A DNA stretch of 29,899 nt, from assembly GCF_049445995.1 (NCBI RefSeq), contig NZ_JBMSDZ010000033.1, positions 1 through 29,899 of the forward strand. The letters run 5' to 3'. The DNA comes from Dyella_A sp049445995. GTDB taxonomy: Bacteria; Pseudomonadota; Gammaproteobacteria; Xanthomonadales; Rhodanobacteraceae. The notes under the pieces are model-generated. The model was not told the DNA's origin, did not search any database, and saw nothing but the letters and a program-made list of their open reading frames with translations. The position numbers and the translations under genes were made by a program. Positions 14,523-22,329 of this stretch are shown one piece after another; positions within the stretch are counted from its first letter, which is position 1, and the number at the start of each line of letters is the position of its first letter.

Positions 14523-16565
14523 ATGAAGGCCACGGTCGACATCGATAAGGCGGAGGATTCGCTGGGAATCCTCGAGTGGTTCCACTTTGGCGAGCGCGAT
14601 CGCGTGATCGCGGTGGCGGACGACCTGCGCGCGCTGGGCGTATCCCGGCTGCGCTTTGGCGTCTCCTGGGCCGACTACCACGCTGACGGCGGCGAAGCAT
14701 GGTTCGACTGGCTGCTGCCGTTCCTGGGCGAACGTTTCGAGCTGCTGCCGTGCTTTCTCTACACGCCGCCCTCGCTGGGCGAGGCACCTTCCACGGCGGC
14801 GCCGCCGCGCGAGCTGACCGCCTATGCCGATTTCATCGACCACTGCATCACCCGCTACGGCGAGCACTTCGATACGGTGGAGCTGTGGAACGAGCCGAAC
14901 AACCTGATGGAGTGGAACTACGGCCTGGACCGCGACTGGTCGAAGTTCTGCGCCATGGTCGGCGGCGCCGCGCACTGGGCACGCCGGTGTGGCAAGCGGA
15001 CCGTGCTCGGCGGCATGGCACCGATCGACGCCGGCTGGCTGCAGACGATGTTCGACCGCGGGCTGATGCAATACATCGACATTATCGGCGTGCACGGCTT
15101 TCCCGGCAGCTACGACACGCCCGGCGAACGGCTCGCCGCGCGCATCGAGCGCATTGCCGAGGTGCTGTGCGAGAACCGTCACGATGGCGAGATCTGGCTC
15201 ACCGAAACCGGCTATTCCACCTGGCGGCATGACGAGTTCGAACAGGTGCGCCTGGCGGCGGAGGTGGCAGCCTTGCCGGTAGCGCGGGCGTACTGGTTTG
15301 CGCTGCGCGACCTGGCATCACACAAGGCCTCGCAAGCGGGCTTCCACAACGACGAGCGCGACTATCACTTCGGCATCCAAAACGCGTCGGGCCAGCCGAA
15401 GCTGCTGTACCGCCTGTGGTCCGAGCGTGGCCTGCATGGCGTGCGGCAGGCGTCGGCCTGGGCGGCACGTACGCCTATTCGTCGAGCGAACACGGTAGTT
15501 ACCGGCGGCGCCGGCTTCATCGGCTGCAACCTCGCCGCGCGACTGCTGGAGGACGGCGAACGCGTGCGCGTGATCGACAATCTGTCGCGCCCGGGCGTGG
15601 AGCGCAACCTGGAGTGGCTGATTGACCGCTATGGCGACCGGGTGGAGTTCGTTCCGGCCGACGTGCGCGATCGCCACGGCATCCGCGACGCCGTCGATGG
15701 TGCCTCGCGGATCTTCCATCTCGCCGGGCAGGTAGCCGTGACCACCAGCCTGGACGATCCGCTGCACGACTTCGAGGTGAACCTGGGCGGCACGGTGAAC
15801 CTGCTCGATGCCGCACGCCGACAACGCCACGTGCCGCCGGTGATCTTCGCCTCCACCAACAAAGTCTACGGCGGGCTGGAAGACGTGCCGCTGCGCATTC
15901 GCGGCAATCGCTATGAGCCGCAGGATCCGCAATATCTCGCCCACGGCGTGGGCGAACAGCGGCCGTTGGACTTTCACAGCCCCTACGGCTGTTCCAAGGG
16001 CGGTGCCGATCAGTACGTGCTGGACCACGCGCGCTGCATGGGTGTGCCGGCGGTGGTGTTCCGCATGAGCTGCATCTACGGGCCGCACCAGTTCGGCACG
16101 GAGGACCAGGGCTGGGTGGCGCATTTCCTGATCTGCGCCATGCGCGGCGAGCCGATCACCCTCTACGGCGACGGCATGCAGGTGCGCGACATCCTCTTTG
16201 TGGAGGACGCTGTCGACGCATATCTCACCGCGGCGCGGCAGATCGACCGCCTGTCCGGCGAGGTCTTCAATCTCGGCGGCGGGCCCTCGAACATGATCAG
16301 CCTGCTGCAGCTGTTGAAGTGGATCAGTGAGCTGCAGGGTGGGCGCGCGCCGCAGGTCGATTTTGCGCCCTGGCGTCCAGGCGACCAGCGCTACTACGTC
16401 TCCGATACCCGCCGCTTCGCCAGCCAGACGGGCTGGCATGCGCAGGTCGACGCCCGTGACGGCGTCGATCGGCTGTACCAGTGGCTGGCCGACCAGCAAG
16501 ATGCGCCGGTGCCGCACGCCGTGGTGACTGCCGGAAAAGCATTGTGCGCCTCCAGCGTCTGCTGA
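14523..16565 (+). CDS. Fusion: clan-A glycoside hydrolase + CDP-paratose-2-epimerase-like SDR
   Basis: 680-residue two-domain protein in one uninterrupted frame. Residues ~10-305 are a TIM-barrel glycosidase of clan GH-A, nearest to beta-xylosidase/GH39-like proteins: acid/base E124 in "VELWNEPNNLMEW" and nucleophile E228 in "IWLTETGYSTW". Residues ~322-680 are an NAD-dependent epimerase: "TVVTGGAGFIGCNLAARLL", Y488/K492 in "HSPYGCSKGGADQYV", and "RMSCIYGPHQFGTEDQGWVA", typical of CDP-paratose 2-epimerase/tyvelose epimerases. No ATG, GTG or TTG lies at the junction where a separate epimerase would start, so this is a true fusion. ATG 14523 has GGAG 8 bases upstream; ATG 14487 (12 residues longer) is an alternative without a ribosome site. 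One protein may both trim a glycoside and remodel a nucleotide-sugar; coupling is inference. Confidence 0.85.
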   Translation: MKATVDIDKAEDSLGILEWFHFGERDRVIAVADDLRALGVSRLRFGVSWADYHADGGEAWFDWLLPFLGERFELLPCFLYTPPSLGEAPSTAAPPRELTAYADFIDHCITRYGEHFDTVELWNEPNNLMEWNYGLDRDWSKFCAMVGGAAHWARRCGKRTVLGGMAPIDAGWLQTMFDRGLMQYIDIIGVHGFPGSYDTPGERLAARIERIAEVLCENRHDGEIWLTETGYSTWRHDEFEQVRLAAEVAALPVARAYWFALRDLASHKASQAGFHNDERDYHFGIQNASGQPKLLYRLWSERGLHGVRQASAWAARTPIRRANTVVTGGAGFIGCNLAARLLEDGERVRVIDNLSRPGVERNLEWLIDRYGDRVEFVPADVRDRHGIRDAVDGASRIFHLAGQVAVTTSLDDPLHDFEVNLGGTVNLLDAARRQRHVPPVIFASTNKVYGGLEDVPLRIRGNRYEPQDPQYLAHGVGEQRPLDFHSPYGCSKGGADQYVLDHARCMGVPAVVFRMSCIYGPHQFGTEDQGWVAHFLICAMRGEPITLYGDGMQVRDILFVEDAVDAYLTAARQIDRLSGEVFNLGGGPSNMISLLQLLKWISELQGGRAPQVDFAPWRPGDQRYYVSDTRRFASQTGWHAQVDARDGVDRLYQWLADQQDAPVPHAVVTAGKALCASSVC

Positions 16566-17656
16566 TGAGCACCGACGCGATCGGCGGCGTCTGGACATAC
16601 GCGCTGGACATGGCCACGTGCCTTGCCGAGCACGGCACCGACGTGCTGCTGGTGGTGCTGGGACCCGCGCCCAGCGCGGAGCAGCGGCGCAATGCGGCGC
16701 GCATCCCGCACCTGGTGCTGACCCATGCCAACTATCCGCTGGAGTGGGCGCCCGGCGGACCCGCGCGGCAGCCCGCAGCAGGCGAATGGCTGCTGGGGCT
16801 GGCGCGCGACTGGCAACCGGATGTGGTGCACCTCAACCACTACAGCCACGGCCATCTGCCGTGGGGTGTGCCCTGTGTGGTGGTGGCGCACTCGTGCGTG
16901 TTCTCCTGGTTCCAGCACGTGCGCAAGGCGCTGCCCGATGACAGCTGGACGAGCTACCGCGATTCGGTAACCCGCGGCCTGCGCGGCGCCGATGCGGTGG
17001 TCGCGCCGAGCGCGGCGATGCTGGCCGACGTGCAACGTTTCTACGGTCCGCTCAGGCGCGTCGAGGTGATCCCGAACGGGCGCGAGCCCGACGTGGCGAT
17101 GCCGCTGTACAAGCGCCCCTACGTGTTCTGCGCCGGTCGCCTGTGGGACGAGGCGAAGAACATCGAGCTCATCCGGTGCGAAGTCTCGGCGCTGTCCTGG
17201 CCGCTGCATCTGGCCGGCGAGGTGCGCCATCCCGATGGCGGGCAGCTGCCGAGGTGGGGCGTCGGCCGCGGCGTGCGCCTGCTTGGCACGCTCGGCAGCG
17301 CGGCCATGGCCCAGGCTTACGGGCACGCCTCGATCTACGTGCTGCCCGCGCGCTACGAGCCGTTCGGGCTGTCGGCGCTGGAGGCGGCGCTGGCCGGCTG
17401 TGCACTGGTGCTCAGCGACATCGCCTCGCTGCGCGAGAACTGGTCCGGCGTTGCCGAGTTCGTCGACCCGGACGACGGTTGGGGATTTCGTCAGGCGATC
17501 GAACGGCTGATCGCCGACCCCGAGCTGCGCCGCCGCCGCGGCCGCGATGCGCGGGCACGCGCACGGCGCTTCAGCGCACGCGGTATGGCCAAGAGCTACC
17601 TGCGCCTGTACGGCGACCTCCAACAGCAACGGGAGCTGCAGCCATGCGCATCGTGA
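16544..17656 (+). CDS. GT4-type glycosyltransferase
   Basis: 370-residue retaining GT-B glycosyltransferase. It begins "RLQRLLMSTDAIGGVWTYAL", where the first strand and the glycine loop of the GT4 fold need residues before the internal Met; hence the GTG at 16544, overlapping the preceding gene by 22 bases, rather than ATG 16565. Donor-domain markers are "VEVIPNGREP", "VFCAGRLWDEAKNIELI" and the E-x7-E region "ARYEPFGLSALEAALAG". It should transfer a sugar from a nucleotide donor to an acceptor in the cytoplasm. There is no membrane segment. Its end overlaps the next gene by 13 bases. Substrates are not known; UDP-xylose or the epimerase products made by the neighbours are plausible donors. 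Confidence 0.88.
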   Translation: MRLQRLLMSTDAIGGVWTYALDMATCLAEHGTDVLLVVLGPAPSAEQRRNAARIPHLVLTHANYPLEWAPGGPARQPAAGEWLLGLARDWQPDVVHLNHYSHGHLPWGVPCVVVAHSCVFSWFQHVRKALPDDSWTSYRDSVTRGLRGADAVVAPSAAMLADVQRFYGPLRRVEVIPNGREPDVAMPLYKRPYVFCAGRLWDEAKNIELIRCEVSALSWPLHLAGEVRHPDGGQLPRWGVGRGVRLLGTLGSAAMAQAYGHASIYVLPARYEPFGLSALEAALAGCALVLSDIASLRENWSGVAEFVDPDDGWGFRQAIERLIADPELRRRRGRDARARARRFSARGMAKSYLRLYGDLQQQRELQPCAS

Positions 17657-18759
17657 TGTTCTACCACTCGCTGCTTTCGGACTGGAACCACGGCAACGCG
17701 CATTTTCTGCGCGGCGTGGTCAACGAGTTGCTCCTGCGCGGCCACACGGTGGACGTCTACGAGCCGGCCGACGGCTGGAGCCTGCAGAACCTGCTGGCGG
17801 AGCAGGGCGTGGCGCCGGTGGAGGCCTTCCATCGTGCCTACCCGGGCCTTACCAGCCATCTCTACGATCCCGCGCAGGAAGATTTCAGCGCGCAAACCGA
17901 CGGTGCTCACCTGGTGCTGGTGCACGAGTGGAACAGCCCCCGGCTGGTCGAGCAAATGGGCCGGCTGCGGGCCGCCAACCCCGGCTGGCGACTGCTCTTT
18001 CACGACACTCATCACCGCACGGTGAGCGAACCGCGGGTGATGGCGAAGTACCGCCTGGAGCACTATGACGGCGTGCTGGCCTTCGGCGAGGTGATCCGTG
18101 ACCTGTACCTGCGCAACGGCTGGACCCAGCGCGCGTGGACCTGGCACGAGGCGGCCGATACGAGCCGCTTCCGCCCGCTGCCCGAGGTGCAGCGCGAACA
18201 TGACCTGGTATGGATCGGCAACTGGGGCGACGGCGAGCGCACGGCTGAGCTGCATGAATTCCTGCTCGACCCCGCACGCGCGCTGGCCCTGAGCGGCCAC
18301 GTGCATGGCGTGCGCTATCCCGACGAGGCATGCGCGGCCGTGGCCGCTGCCGGCCTGGCCTATCGCGGCTGGCTCGCCAACTTTGATGTTCCGGCGGTGT
18401 TCGCGCGGCATCGGGTGACGGTGCACTTGCCCCGCGCGCCGTACGTGCGGATGCTGCCGGGCATCCCCACTATCCGCCCGTTCGAGGCGCTGGCCTGCGG
18501 CCTGCCGCTGGTGAGCGCACCATGGACCGATGCCGAGGGCCTGTTCCGGCCCGGGCGTGACTTTCTGGTGGCGCGCGACGGCGCGCAGATGCGCCGGCAC
18601 CTGCGCGACCTGCTGGCCGACGAGGCGCAGCGCGAAGAGCTCGCGACGCAGGGGCTGGCCACCATCCAGGGACGGCACACCTGCCGTCACCGGGTCGACG
18701 AACTGCTTTCCATCCATCGTGAAATCGCGCCCGTCACACGGGTCAAGGAGTGCGCATGA
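17644..18759 (+). CDS. CgeB-like glycosyltransferase 1
   Basis: 371-residue GT-B protein of the CgeB (spore-maturation-protein-like) group. The N-terminal fold is "MFYHSLLSDWNHGNAHFLRG". The C-terminal donor domain has "DLVWIGNWGDGERT" and the sugar-nucleotide-binding glutamate region "TIRPFEALACGLPLVSAPW". GGGAG lies 8 bases ahead of the ATG. It overlaps the GT4 gene by 13 bases upstream and the next CgeB-like gene by 4 bases. It shares architecture with the following two genes but differs in sequence, so the three are old paralogs rather than a recent duplication. Likely role: one sugar-transfer step on the same acceptor. Confidence 0.82.
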   Translation: MRIVMFYHSLLSDWNHGNAHFLRGVVNELLLRGHTVDVYEPADGWSLQNLLAEQGVAPVEAFHRAYPGLTSHLYDPAQEDFSAQTDGAHLVLVHEWNSPRLVEQMGRLRAANPGWRLLFHDTHHRTVSEPRVMAKYRLEHYDGVLAFGEVIRDLYLRNGWTQRAWTWHEAADTSRFRPLPEVQREHDLVWIGNWGDGERTAELHEFLLDPARALALSGHVHGVRYPDEACAAVAAAGLAYRGWLANFDVPAVFARHRVTVHLPRAPYVRMLPGIPTIRPFEALACGLPLVSAPWTDAEGLFRPGRDFLVARDGAQMRRHLRDLLADEAQREELATQGLATIQGRHTCRHRVDELLSIHREIAPVTRVKECA

Positions 18760-19850
18760 AATTCGCCTTTTTCGGTTCCAGCCTGGTGTCGGCCTACTGG
18801 AATGGAGCGGCCACCTACTACCGTGGCCTGATCCGCAACCTGCACGCGCTCGGTCACCAGATCACCTTCTACGAGCCGGATGCCTACGGCCGGCAGCAGC
18901 ACCGCGACATCGCCGACCCACCTTGGGCGCGCAGCGTGGTCTACGGCATCGATTCGGCCGAGCCGATGGAGCGGGCGCTGGAGGACGCCGCCGCCGCCGA
19001 CGTCATCGTCAAGACCAGCGGGATCGGCATATTCGACGCCGCACTGGAAGAGGGCGTGCTGGCCCTGCGTCGGCCCGGGCACCTGGCGGTGTTCTGGGAT
19101 GTCGATGCGCCGGCGACGCTGGATGAGGTGGCGCGCGATCCACACCATCCGTTCCGCCGCCGCATTCCGCGCTTCGATCTGGTATGCACCTACGGTGGAG
19201 GCCATCCGGTGGTCAACGCGTATCGCAAGCTCGGTGCGCGCCACTGCGAGCCGATCTACAACGCGCTCGACACACACACCCATTACCCGGTGCCGGTCGA
19301 CCCCACCTACGCCGCCGATCTGGCATTCCTCGGCAACCGTCTGCCCGATCGTGAGGAGCGCGTGCGCGCGTTCTTCATCGACGTGGCCGCGCGCCGTCCG
19401 GACAGCCGCTTCCTGCTCGGTGGCAGCGGCTGGGAAAGCTGCGGACTGACGTCGAACGTGCATCACATCGGCCATGTCTACACGCGTGACCATAACGCGT
19501 TCAACAGCACCCCACGCGCCGTGCTCAACATCAGCCGCGATTCCATGGCCCGCTACGGCTACTCCCCGGCCACGCGGGTGTTCGAGGCGGCGGGCGCCGG
19601 CGCCTGCCTGATCACCGATCAATGGGAAGGCGTCGAGTTCTTCCTGGAGCCGGGCAGTGAAGTGCTGGTAGCGCGCAACGGCGACGAGGTGGCCGAGCAT
19701 CTCGATGCATTGACCGCCGAGCGCGCCACGTCGATCGGTCGTGCGGCGCTGGAGCGGGTGCGCGCCGAGCATACCTATGCCCATCGTGTCGCACAGCTCG
19801 AAGCGCTGCTCGAAGGACGCGCCGCCGCGCCCACCGCGGCGGTCGCCTGA
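18756..19850 (+). CDS. CgeB-like glycosyltransferase 2
   Basis: 364-residue CgeB-like GT-B protein: "FAFFGSSLVSAYWNGAATYY" at the N-terminus, "AVFWDVDAPATLDEVA" in the middle, and "SPATRVFEAAGAGACLITDQ" carrying the donor-binding glutamate. Also "LNISRDSMARYGYSPATRVF", a segment conserved in CgeB proteins. The ATG at 18756 has a strong AAGGAG five bases upstream, and it overlaps the previous stop by ATGA. An in-frame GTG two codons earlier is possible but lies on the ribosome site. Most similar in the window to the next gene. Confidence 0.85.
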   Translation: MKFAFFGSSLVSAYWNGAATYYRGLIRNLHALGHQITFYEPDAYGRQQHRDIADPPWARSVVYGIDSAEPMERALEDAAAADVIVKTSGIGIFDAALEEGVLALRRPGHLAVFWDVDAPATLDEVARDPHHPFRRRIPRFDLVCTYGGGHPVVNAYRKLGARHCEPIYNALDTHTHYPVPVDPTYAADLAFLGNRLPDREERVRAFFIDVAARRPDSRFLLGGSGWESCGLTSNVHHIGHVYTRDHNAFNSTPRAVLNISRDSMARYGYSPATRVFEAAGAGACLITDQWEGVEFFLEPGSEVLVARNGDEVAEHLDALTAERATSIGRAALERVRAEHTYAHRVAQLEALLEGRAAAPTAAVA

Positions 19851-19859
19851 GCATGCGCC

Positions 19860-20954
19860 ATGGATATCGTCATTCTCGGTTTGTCCATCACCTCGTCGTG
19901 GGGCAACGGCCACGCCACCACCTTCCGTGGCCTGGTGCGCGAATTGGCCGCGCTCGGCCACCGGGTTACCTTCCTCGAGCGCGACGTGCCGTGGTACGCG
20001 GCCCATCGCGACCTGCCGCATCCGCCCTACGGCCGCACCTGGCTTTATCGCGATCTCACCGATCTGCGCGTGCGCTTCCGGCCGCTGGTGGAACAGGCCG
20101 ATGCGGTGATCGTGGGCTCCTACGTGCCCGACGGCATCGAGGTTGGCGAGTGGGTGCTGGAGCATGCACGCGGCCGCACCGCGTTCTACGACATCGATAC
20201 GCCGCTGACGCTCGCGGCGCTGGCTCGCGGCGCCTGCGATTACCTGTCGCCGGCATTGATCCACGGCTACCAGCTGTATCTCTCCTTCACCGGTGGGCCG
20301 ACCCTGCAACACCTGGAGCATGACCTGGGCGCTCCGGAGGCACACGCTCTGTACTGCTCCTTCGATCCGGCGCTGTACTACCCGCAGCCTCAGCCGACGC
20401 GCTGGGACCTGGGCTACCTGGGTACTTACAGCCCCGACCGCCAGCCGCGCCTGGAGAGCCTGCTGCTTGAGCCGGCGCGCCGTGAGCCGGCGCGCCGCTT
20501 CACCGTCGCCGGGCCGATGTATCCGGAGACCATCGCCTGGCCGGGCAACGTCGAGCGGCGCGAGCACGTGCCGCCGGACGAGCACCGCGCGTTCTACAAC
20601 CAGCAGCGTTTCACCCTCAACGTCACCCGCGACGACATGATCCGCGCCGGATGGTCACCGAGCGTGCGGCTGTTCGAAGCGGCGGCGTGCGGCGTGCCGA
20701 TCATCTCCGATCGCTGGGCGGGGCTGGAGGAGCTGCTCGATCCAATCCTGTTCGCCGACACGTCCGAGCAGGTGCAGGGCTACTTGCGCGACCTTGACGA
20801 GGGGACGCGCCAGGCGATCGGCGCCCGCGTCCGCGAACGGGTGATGGCCGAGCACACCGCAGCGCATCGGGCACAGCAACTGATGAACATGCTCGCCAAA
20901 GTTCCACGGCGGCAGCCGCGCCAACGGATACCGATGACGGAGACGCAACGATGA
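19860..20954 (+). CDS. CgeB-like glycosyltransferase 3
   Basis: 364-residue CgeB-like GT-B protein: "VILGLSITSSWGNGHATTFR", "FYDIDTPLTLAALARG", "DLGYLGTYSPDRQPRLESLL", "LNVTRDDMIRAGWSPSVRLF" and the glutamate region "FEAAACGVPIISDRWAGLEE". Length and motif order match the gene before it. A perfect 10-residue repeat EPARREPARR arises from a 15-base tandem duplication (20469-20498). No good ribosome site precedes ATG 19860, nine bases after the previous stop, so re-initiation is likely. The C-terminal 25 residues are basic and probably disordered. Its stop overlaps the methyltransferase start. Confidence 0.85.
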   Translation: MDIVILGLSITSSWGNGHATTFRGLVRELAALGHRVTFLERDVPWYAAHRDLPHPPYGRTWLYRDLTDLRVRFRPLVEQADAVIVGSYVPDGIEVGEWVLEHARGRTAFYDIDTPLTLAALARGACDYLSPALIHGYQLYLSFTGGPTLQHLEHDLGAPEAHALYCSFDPALYYPQPQPTRWDLGYLGTYSPDRQPRLESLLLEPARREPARRFTVAGPMYPETIAWPGNVERREHVPPDEHRAFYNQQRFTLNVTRDDMIRAGWSPSVRLFEAAACGVPIISDRWAGLEELLDPILFADTSEQVQGYLRDLDEGTRQAIGARVRERVMAEHTAAHRAQQLMNMLAKVPRRQPRQRIPMTETQR

Positions 20955-21784
20955 GTACCCTGCGTACGCTGCAGTCCACGGGTAACCCTGCAGGTCCGCT
21001 CACACAGCACATTCGCGCGCTCGGGCCGTGGTTCCACAACGTGCGTCTACCCGACGGCAGCCAGACCGCACCGGACCACCCGCTGGGCGATTTTCCCGCC
21101 TGCAAGTGGAATGCGCTGGCGCCGCTGCTGCCGGAGGACATGAATGGCATGGAAGTGCTGGACATCGGCTGCAATGCCGGGTTCTACAGCATTGAGCTGG
21201 CGCGCCGCGGCGCGCGCGTGATGGCGGTGGATCACGATCCGCACTACCTCGCCCAGGCTGAGTGGCTGGTGCGCCAGTTCGGGCTGTCGCGACGCATCGC
21301 GCTGGAACGCGCGGACGTCTACGATCTCGCCGGCATGCGTCGACAGTTCGACGTGGTGCTGTTCCTGGGCGTGATGTATCACCTGCGCCATCCGTTGCTC
21401 GGGCTGGAGCTGGCCGCCTCGGTGTGCCGCGACACGCTGGTGGTGCAAAGCCTGTGCATGCCCGGACCGACGGCCGGTATGCCGCTGCACGATCCGGGTT
21501 ACCAGGGCCTGCCGCAGCTTACGGGCGAGGGCTGGCCGCGGATGGCGTTCGTCGAGGGGGAACTGGCCGGCGACCCCAGCAACTGGTGGATACCCAATCC
21601 CGCGGCTTTGGACGCGATGATCCGTTCCACCGGCTTCGATATTGCCGGATGTCCGGAGACCGACAGCCGCGTGTGCAAGCGCACGGCCGAAGCCGACACC
21701 GTCACGTCGTGCTTGCACAAGACGCTGGCGGCCCTGCGCTCACGCCCGGCGCAGGGCCACGGGATTCAGTCCACCGTCCAGTGA
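20951..21784 (+). CDS. SAM-dependent methyltransferase, CmoB-like fold
   Basis: 277-residue class I methyltransferase. SAM motif I is "VLDIGCNAGFYSIELARRG" (69-87), acidic motif "VMAVDHDPHYLAQAEWL", motif IV "FDVVLFLGVMYHLRHPL". The "GCNAGFYS" and "LGVMYHLRHP" style is that of CmoB-related and TIGR04290-type methyltransferases, the latter often found in glycosyltransferase cassettes. The N-terminus contains "LGPWFHNVRLPDG", typical of that group. Probably O-methylates the sugar chain or its acceptor. GGAG precedes the ATG and it overlaps the third CgeB-like gene by 4 bases. It is last in the plus-strand operon, with its 3' end overlapping the convergent NodS-like gene by 19 bases. Confidence 0.88.
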   Translation: MSTLRTLQSTGNPAGPLTQHIRALGPWFHNVRLPDGSQTAPDHPLGDFPACKWNALAPLLPEDMNGMEVLDIGCNAGFYSIELARRGARVMAVDHDPHYLAQAEWLVRQFGLSRRIALERADVYDLAGMRRQFDVVLFLGVMYHLRHPLLGLELAASVCRDTLVVQSLCMPGPTAGMPLHDPGYQGLPQLTGEGWPRMAFVEGELAGDPSNWWIPNPAALDAMIRSTGFDIAGCPETDSRVCKRTAEADTVTSCLHKTLAALRSRPAQGHGIQSTVQ

Positions 21785-22245
21785 TCGAGCCGATACCCGC
21801 CGCTGCGGCGGCGGGCGACCGAATGCGCCCCGATGGAGTCGATGAAGGTGTCGACGGCGTCCTCGCTCGACCCGGCCGGGCCGTGCAGTTTGCTCGCGTG
21901 CAGCGCGAGGTATTCAGTACCGGGCTCGGTACAGCGCGACAGCATGTGCGCCAGCGCGTCGATATCACGCGGCTCCAACGCATGCAGCGCATCGGCGATC
22001 ACCACCAGGCCGAAGGTGCCACCGCTGGCTGCGCCATCGACGCGGGGTGTGCGCCGCAGATCGATGCCATCGCCCGTGTTTTCGCTAGCCGAGACGATAC
22101 TGGCGCAGCGCTGCGCCAGCAGTTGCCGAAGCTCGCGCGGTGGCGGGCCGATCGCCAACACGCGGTCGTAGCAGGCATGACGCAGGCGCGACATCGCCTC
22201 GTGCACGCAGGCTTGTTCACTCGTGGGCAGTGTATCCGTGGCCAT
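21766..22245 (-). CDS. NodS-like methyltransferase with eroded SAM site
   Basis: 159-residue protein resembling the NodS-type methyltransferase fold but short. Expected motif I appears as "YDRVLAIGPPPRELRQLLA", where the usual G-x-G-x-G is replaced by G-P-P-P; motif IV-like "GTFGLVVIADALHALEPRDI" is recognisable, followed by "YLALHASKLHG". The pattern suggests a protein that kept the fold but may not bind SAM, perhaps a regulatory or structural partner. The start is ATG 22245; a GTG at 22278 would add 11 residues; neither has a strong ribosome site. It is last in a minus-strand group with the membrane protein and the zinc dehydrogenase. Family call is tentative. Confidence 0.6.
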   Translation of the reverse strand: MATDTLPTSEQACVHEAMSRLRHACYDRVLAIGPPPRELRQLLAQRCASIVSASENTGDGIDLRRTPRVDGAASGGTFGLVVIADALHALEPRDIDALAHMLSRCTEPGTEYLALHASKLHGPAGSSEDAVDTFIDSIGAHSVARRRSGGYRLDHWTVD

Positions 22246-22329
22246 GGCTGGGGTCTCGTGGGGAGAACAGTTGAGCACCTTGAATGCGGCCGCATGGTCG
22301 TGGTGTGAGCTGAGCGTGGTGCGGTCCGC

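Noticed and set aside
15318..16598. 426-codon minus-strand open frame
   Set aside because: Antisense shadow of the epimerase half of the fusion protein; no motif of any family.
18687..20585. Long (632-codon) open frame on the minus strand
   Set aside because: It lies antisense to two CgeB-like glycosyltransferase genes with clear motifs and ribosome sites; such shadow frames are expected at this G+C content and its translation is His/Arg/Ala/Val-rich with no domain.
22284..22295. Perfect 12-bp palindrome ATGCGGCCGCAT upstream of the NodS-like gene
   Set aside because: Short GC palindromes like this are common in such sequence; nothing else marks it as an operator.
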